Shown: positions 62,098-64,000 of the stretch, piece after piece | Numbering within the stretch: the stretch's first letter is position 1 | Layout of the letters: each line of letters begins with the position of its first letter | Assembly: GCF_043876835.1 (NCBI RefSeq) | Contig: NZ_JBAWJZ010000003.1 | Location: 372,001-436,000 of the forward strand | Source: Yeosuana sp043876835 | GTDB taxonomy: Bacteria; Bacteroidota; Bacteroidia; Flavobacteriales; Flavobacteriaceae | Direction of reading: 5' to 3' | DNA length: 64,000 bases | Translations under genes and position numbers: made by a program | The notes under the pieces: generated by a model | Told to the model about the DNA's origin: nothing | Seen by the model: the letters and a program-made list of their open reading frames with translations, nothing else | The model's database searches: none

Positions 62098-62110
62098 CCA
62101 CCTTGAGTAC
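62098..62110. repeat. Attachment site, right end (attR)
   Basis: CCACCTTGAGTAC, identical to the 3' end of tRNA-Leu at 45211-45223. No cloverleaf exists here, only these 13 bases, as expected for the right junction after integration. Confidence 0.9.
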
Positions 62111-62132
62111 GAAAAAAGACTACAAATTAATT

Positions 62133-62168
62133 AACCCCTATGAACATAGTGTTTATAGGGGTTTTTGA
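62133..62168 (+). terminator. Terminator beyond attR, probably the former tRNA-Leu terminator
   Basis: AACCCCTAT (62133-62141) and ATAGGGGTT (62155-62163) form a 9-bp stem with a 13-base loop and a T-run. It is 22 bases from attR and stands where a terminator of tRNA-Leu would be in the empty chromosome. Confidence 0.8.
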
Positions 62169-62636
62169 TTTTATTCAATTTCAAAAAATATCAATTAATT
62201 ATAGATAAAAAGTGAGTGATTCGGTGAGTAAATCATAATCTAAATTTACTCACCCATTTGGTTATAAATATCTGTTTGCAAAAAACGTATGCGCTTTTTA
62301 GTTTTCAGATTATTAAATATTTAATGAAATTTAGTAAATTAATTATTACGAGAACTAAAAGAATTTTGAAGTTTTTATGGTTGGGGACCACGGCCACATA
62401 AATCAAGTTATTTATAAAAAATCCCAGTCAAATCAATAAATATCCCTGCAAAAAACAGTTAAAAATCGTATTACATATTTTCTTAAATATTACGAACTTT
62501 TCTAGGTAATTTTTCAATTATTTTATTATCTATGGGGTTTTTAAAAAAAAATTTTGTGCACTAACCGTTAATCAAATTTAAACCCTGTTCATCAATTTAA
62601 ATTATCATCATACGTCAAAAAACTAAAAGTATAAAA

Positions 62637-62684
62637 AAATGTGCTCGATAACAATATTTTAATGTGTTCGAGCACATTTTATTT
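62637..62684. terminator. Terminator-like hairpin upstream of the nucleotidyltransferase
   Basis: AAATGTGCTCGA and TCGAGCACATTT are exact 12-bp complements around a 19-base loop, followed by TTTATTT. No gene is seen directly before it, so it may end a small RNA or a lost gene. Confidence 0.75.
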
Positions 62685-62716
62685 GGTTTTTCTTTTTTGT
62701 TGATTAAATAATATGT

Positions 62717-62724
62717 AGATTTGT
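62717..62724 (+). promoter_or_regulatory. -7 box for the nucleotidyltransferase
   Basis: TAGATTTG matches TAnnTTTG. A TTTTTTG ending at 62699 lies 17 bases upstream, slightly closer than the usual 19-21. The leader to the ATG at 62811 would be about 80 bases. Confidence 0.5.
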
Positions 62725-62810
62725 TTTCATTCAAATATTTTATGTATTGTAAAACTGATTTAAGTAATTGATTTACAGATATATTAAATATATATTAAAA
62801 TAGAATAACA

Positions 62811-63719
62811 ATGAGAGAAAAAAAACCAACCCTAGTTATATTAGCGGCCGGTATGGGAAGTCGTTACGGCAGTTTAAAACAAATAGATACTTTCACAAAA
62901 GAAGGAGATACCATAATAGATTTTTCACTTTACGATGCTATTCGATCAGGATTTGGTAAGATTGTTTTTATTATTAGAAAAAAATTTGAAAAGGAATTCA
63001 AAGAGGTTTTTAATAAAAAGTTAGAAGGAAAAGCGGAAGTGGATTATGTGTACCAAGAACTTGAAAATGTTCCTAAGAAATTTATAAATCCTAACAGGAC
63101 AAAGCCTTGGGGAACTGGACATGCCTTGTTAATGGCCAAAGATGCCGTAAAGGAAAATTTTGCCATAATAAATGCCGACGATTTTTATGGAGCGGAGGCT
63201 TTTGAGACAATGGCCAAATACTTGATGAAGACAGAAAAGGAATCTTATAATTTTAGTACGATGGCTTATACTTTAAAGAACACGGTTTCAGATTATGGCT
63301 ATGTGTCTAGAGGTGAGTGTCAAGTTAGTGACGAAGGATATTTAACTGATGTTAAAGAACGTACACATATAGAAAAAATTAATGGGAAGTTAATGAGAAA
63401 AGATGATGATGGGCAATTTGTTGGCATAGATGAAAATACAATTGTATCAATGAATTTTTTTGGATTCACACCCAAATGTTTTGAGTTTGGAAATCAATTA
63501 TTCGAAGAATTTTTAGAAACCAATAAAGGAAACTTAAAGGCTGAATTTTATATTCCAAATATTGTTAATGAAATATTAAAATCAAGTGTGGCGAGTGTTA
63601 AAGTTTTGAAATCTGATGCCAAATGGTTTGGAGTCACCTATAAAGAAGATAAAGAAATTGTGCAAAGGGCAATAGAACAATTAAAAATGAAAAAAGTTTA
63701 TCCGTCAAAGCTTTGGTAA
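62811..63719 (+). CDS. Sugar-nucleotide type nucleotidyltransferase
   Basis: A 302-residue enzyme of the NTP-transferase family. The nucleotide-binding signature LAAGMGSRYGSLKQID is at the N-terminus, the metal-binding AIINADDFYG and the sugar/substrate loop KPWGTGHALLMAKDAV follow. The family transfers a nucleotide to a sugar or choline phosphate; the substrate cannot be fixed. It is followed after 27 bases by an exported, probably carbohydrate-active protein. Confidence 0.88.
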   Translation: MREKKPTLVILAAGMGSRYGSLKQIDTFTKEGDTIIDFSLYDAIRSGFGKIVFIIRKKFEKEFKEVFNKKLEGKAEVDYVYQELENVPKKFINPNRTKPWGTGHALLMAKDAVKENFAIINADDFYGAEAFETMAKYLMKTEKESYNFSTMAYTLKNTVSDYGYVSRGECQVSDEGYLTDVKERTHIEKINGKLMRKDDDGQFVGIDENTIVSMNFFGFTPKCFEFGNQLFEEFLETNKGNLKAEFYIPNIVNEILKSSVASVKVLKSDAKWFGVTYKEDKEIVQRAIEQLKMKKVYPSKLW

Positions 63720-63746
63720 AACGTTGAATTTAATTCAAAACAAAAA

Positions 63747-64000
63747 ATGAAAAAAAAAATAATTATTATAGGATTAATATTCATAACATCAATTAATATA
63801 TTTTCTCAAGAAGCAGATTCCCTAATAATAGAGATAATTAAGGGAGAATACTGGTGGGGAGGACTAAGTACTGAAGGATACAATACTCCTTATGATTCTA
63901 AATCAAATGTAGCGCATGATTTGTGGGGTAATAATGTGGGGAATCAAGCTCAACCAATTCTTCTTTCAAGTAAAGGCAGATATATATGGAGCGACAATCC
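63747..64000 (+). CDS. Secreted protein, probable glycoside hydrolase, cut by window edge
   Basis: The frame is open from the ATG at 63747 to the window end (84 codons). The signal peptide is MKKKIIIIGLIFITSINIFS with a cleavage site near SQ. The mature start has KGEYWWGGLSTEGYN and PILLSSKGRYIWSDNP. It resembles the N-termini of secreted alpha-glucosidase-like (GH31-type) enzymes of Bacteroidota, from memory. Too short for certainty; an exported carbohydrate-active enzyme is the best guess. Confidence 0.55.
   Translation, partial: MKKKIIIIGLIFITSINIFSQEADSLIIEIIKGEYWWGGLSTEGYNTPYDSKSNVAHDLWGNNVGNQAQPILLSSKGRYIWSDN

Larger units (their letters stand above)
62169..62810. other. Gap of about 640 bases without a convincing gene
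   Basis: It holds an 11-bp perfect inverted repeat GGTGAGTAAAT/ATTTACTCACC (62223-62233, 62244-62254), without a T-run. A short frame of 25 codons (ATG 62324) is rich in basic and hydrophobic residues and ends in a GC-richer patch around 62380; it may be a gene remnant. A terminator-like hairpin and a promoter box follow (listed separately). Confidence 0.45.

Noticed and set aside
62324..62401. 25-codon plus-strand frame as a gene
   Set aside because: Too short, no recognised pattern, and no clear promoter or terminator directly tied to it; kept only as a possible remnant.
1..64000. CRISPR array
   Set aside because: No set of regularly spaced repeats of 24-48 bases was seen anywhere; the repeats found are short and few.

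Overview
The window is a piece of chromosome from a marine-type or environmental member of the Flavobacteriaceae (Bacteroidota). The evidence is low GC, promoters of the Bacteroidota type (TAnnTTTG at -7), weak or absent Shine-Dalgarno sequences, a secreted protease with a type IX secretion (T9SS) sorting domain, a Bacteroidota-type OlsF, an L25/Ctc ribosomal protein and a Flavobacteria-like gltB.

Region 1-45,222 is ordinary core chromosome. From left to right it holds: NAD synthesis (nadA-nadB); an Rrf2 regulator; an anaerobic ribonucleotide reductase operon (nrdG-nrdD) ending in a conserved protein of unknown function; PEP carboxylase; and a large nitrogen block of three PII genes, two ammonium transporters, a porin-like protein and the divergent glutamate synthase operon gltB-gltD. 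Next come a SulP transporter with a beta-carbonic anhydrase, fructose-1,6-bisphosphatase, an acetyltransferase-aspartate kinase pair and a fused ornithine-lipid synthase (OlsF). The rest is small metabolic genes, mgtE-rsmA, serS, ribF, a metzincin with P-domain and T9SS tail, pth, rplY, prs and a tRNA-Leu(CAA). PEP carboxylase, PII/Amt and GOGAT together form an ammonium-assimilation neighbourhood. Palindromic AGGGG motifs sit at matching positions in two of its promoters.

Region 45,224-62,097 is an integrated island of about 16.9 kb. It sits in the 3' end of tRNA-Leu and is bounded by a perfect 13-bp direct repeat (45211-45223 and 62098-62110). A tyrosine integrase lies just inside the right end, followed by a small HTH/excisionase-like protein and an SF3-type helicase/replication protein. 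Both ends carry TTTGTACG motifs that look like integrase arm sites. The cargo is defensive. A tightly overlapped four-gene operon (metallo-beta-lactamase-fold hydrolase, trypsin-like protease, small middle component, Rad50/SMC-like ATPase with a CPLC zinc hook) has the composition of the Lamassu hydrolase-protease type, also describable as an ABC three-component system. It is preceded by an XRE regulator and a divergent membrane protein that share TTGTATA motifs with the operon promoter. Downstream lie a YozE-like small protein, an apparently frameshifted small gene, and a patatin-like phospholipase next to a PLD-SNF2 helicase. I do not recognise that last pair as a named system, and it is the best candidate here for something undescribed.

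Region 62,111-64,000 returns to chromosome: a terminator that probably served the tRNA before integration, about 640 bases without a convincing gene, a nucleotidyltransferase, and the start of a secreted, probably carbohydrate-active protein cut by the window edge.
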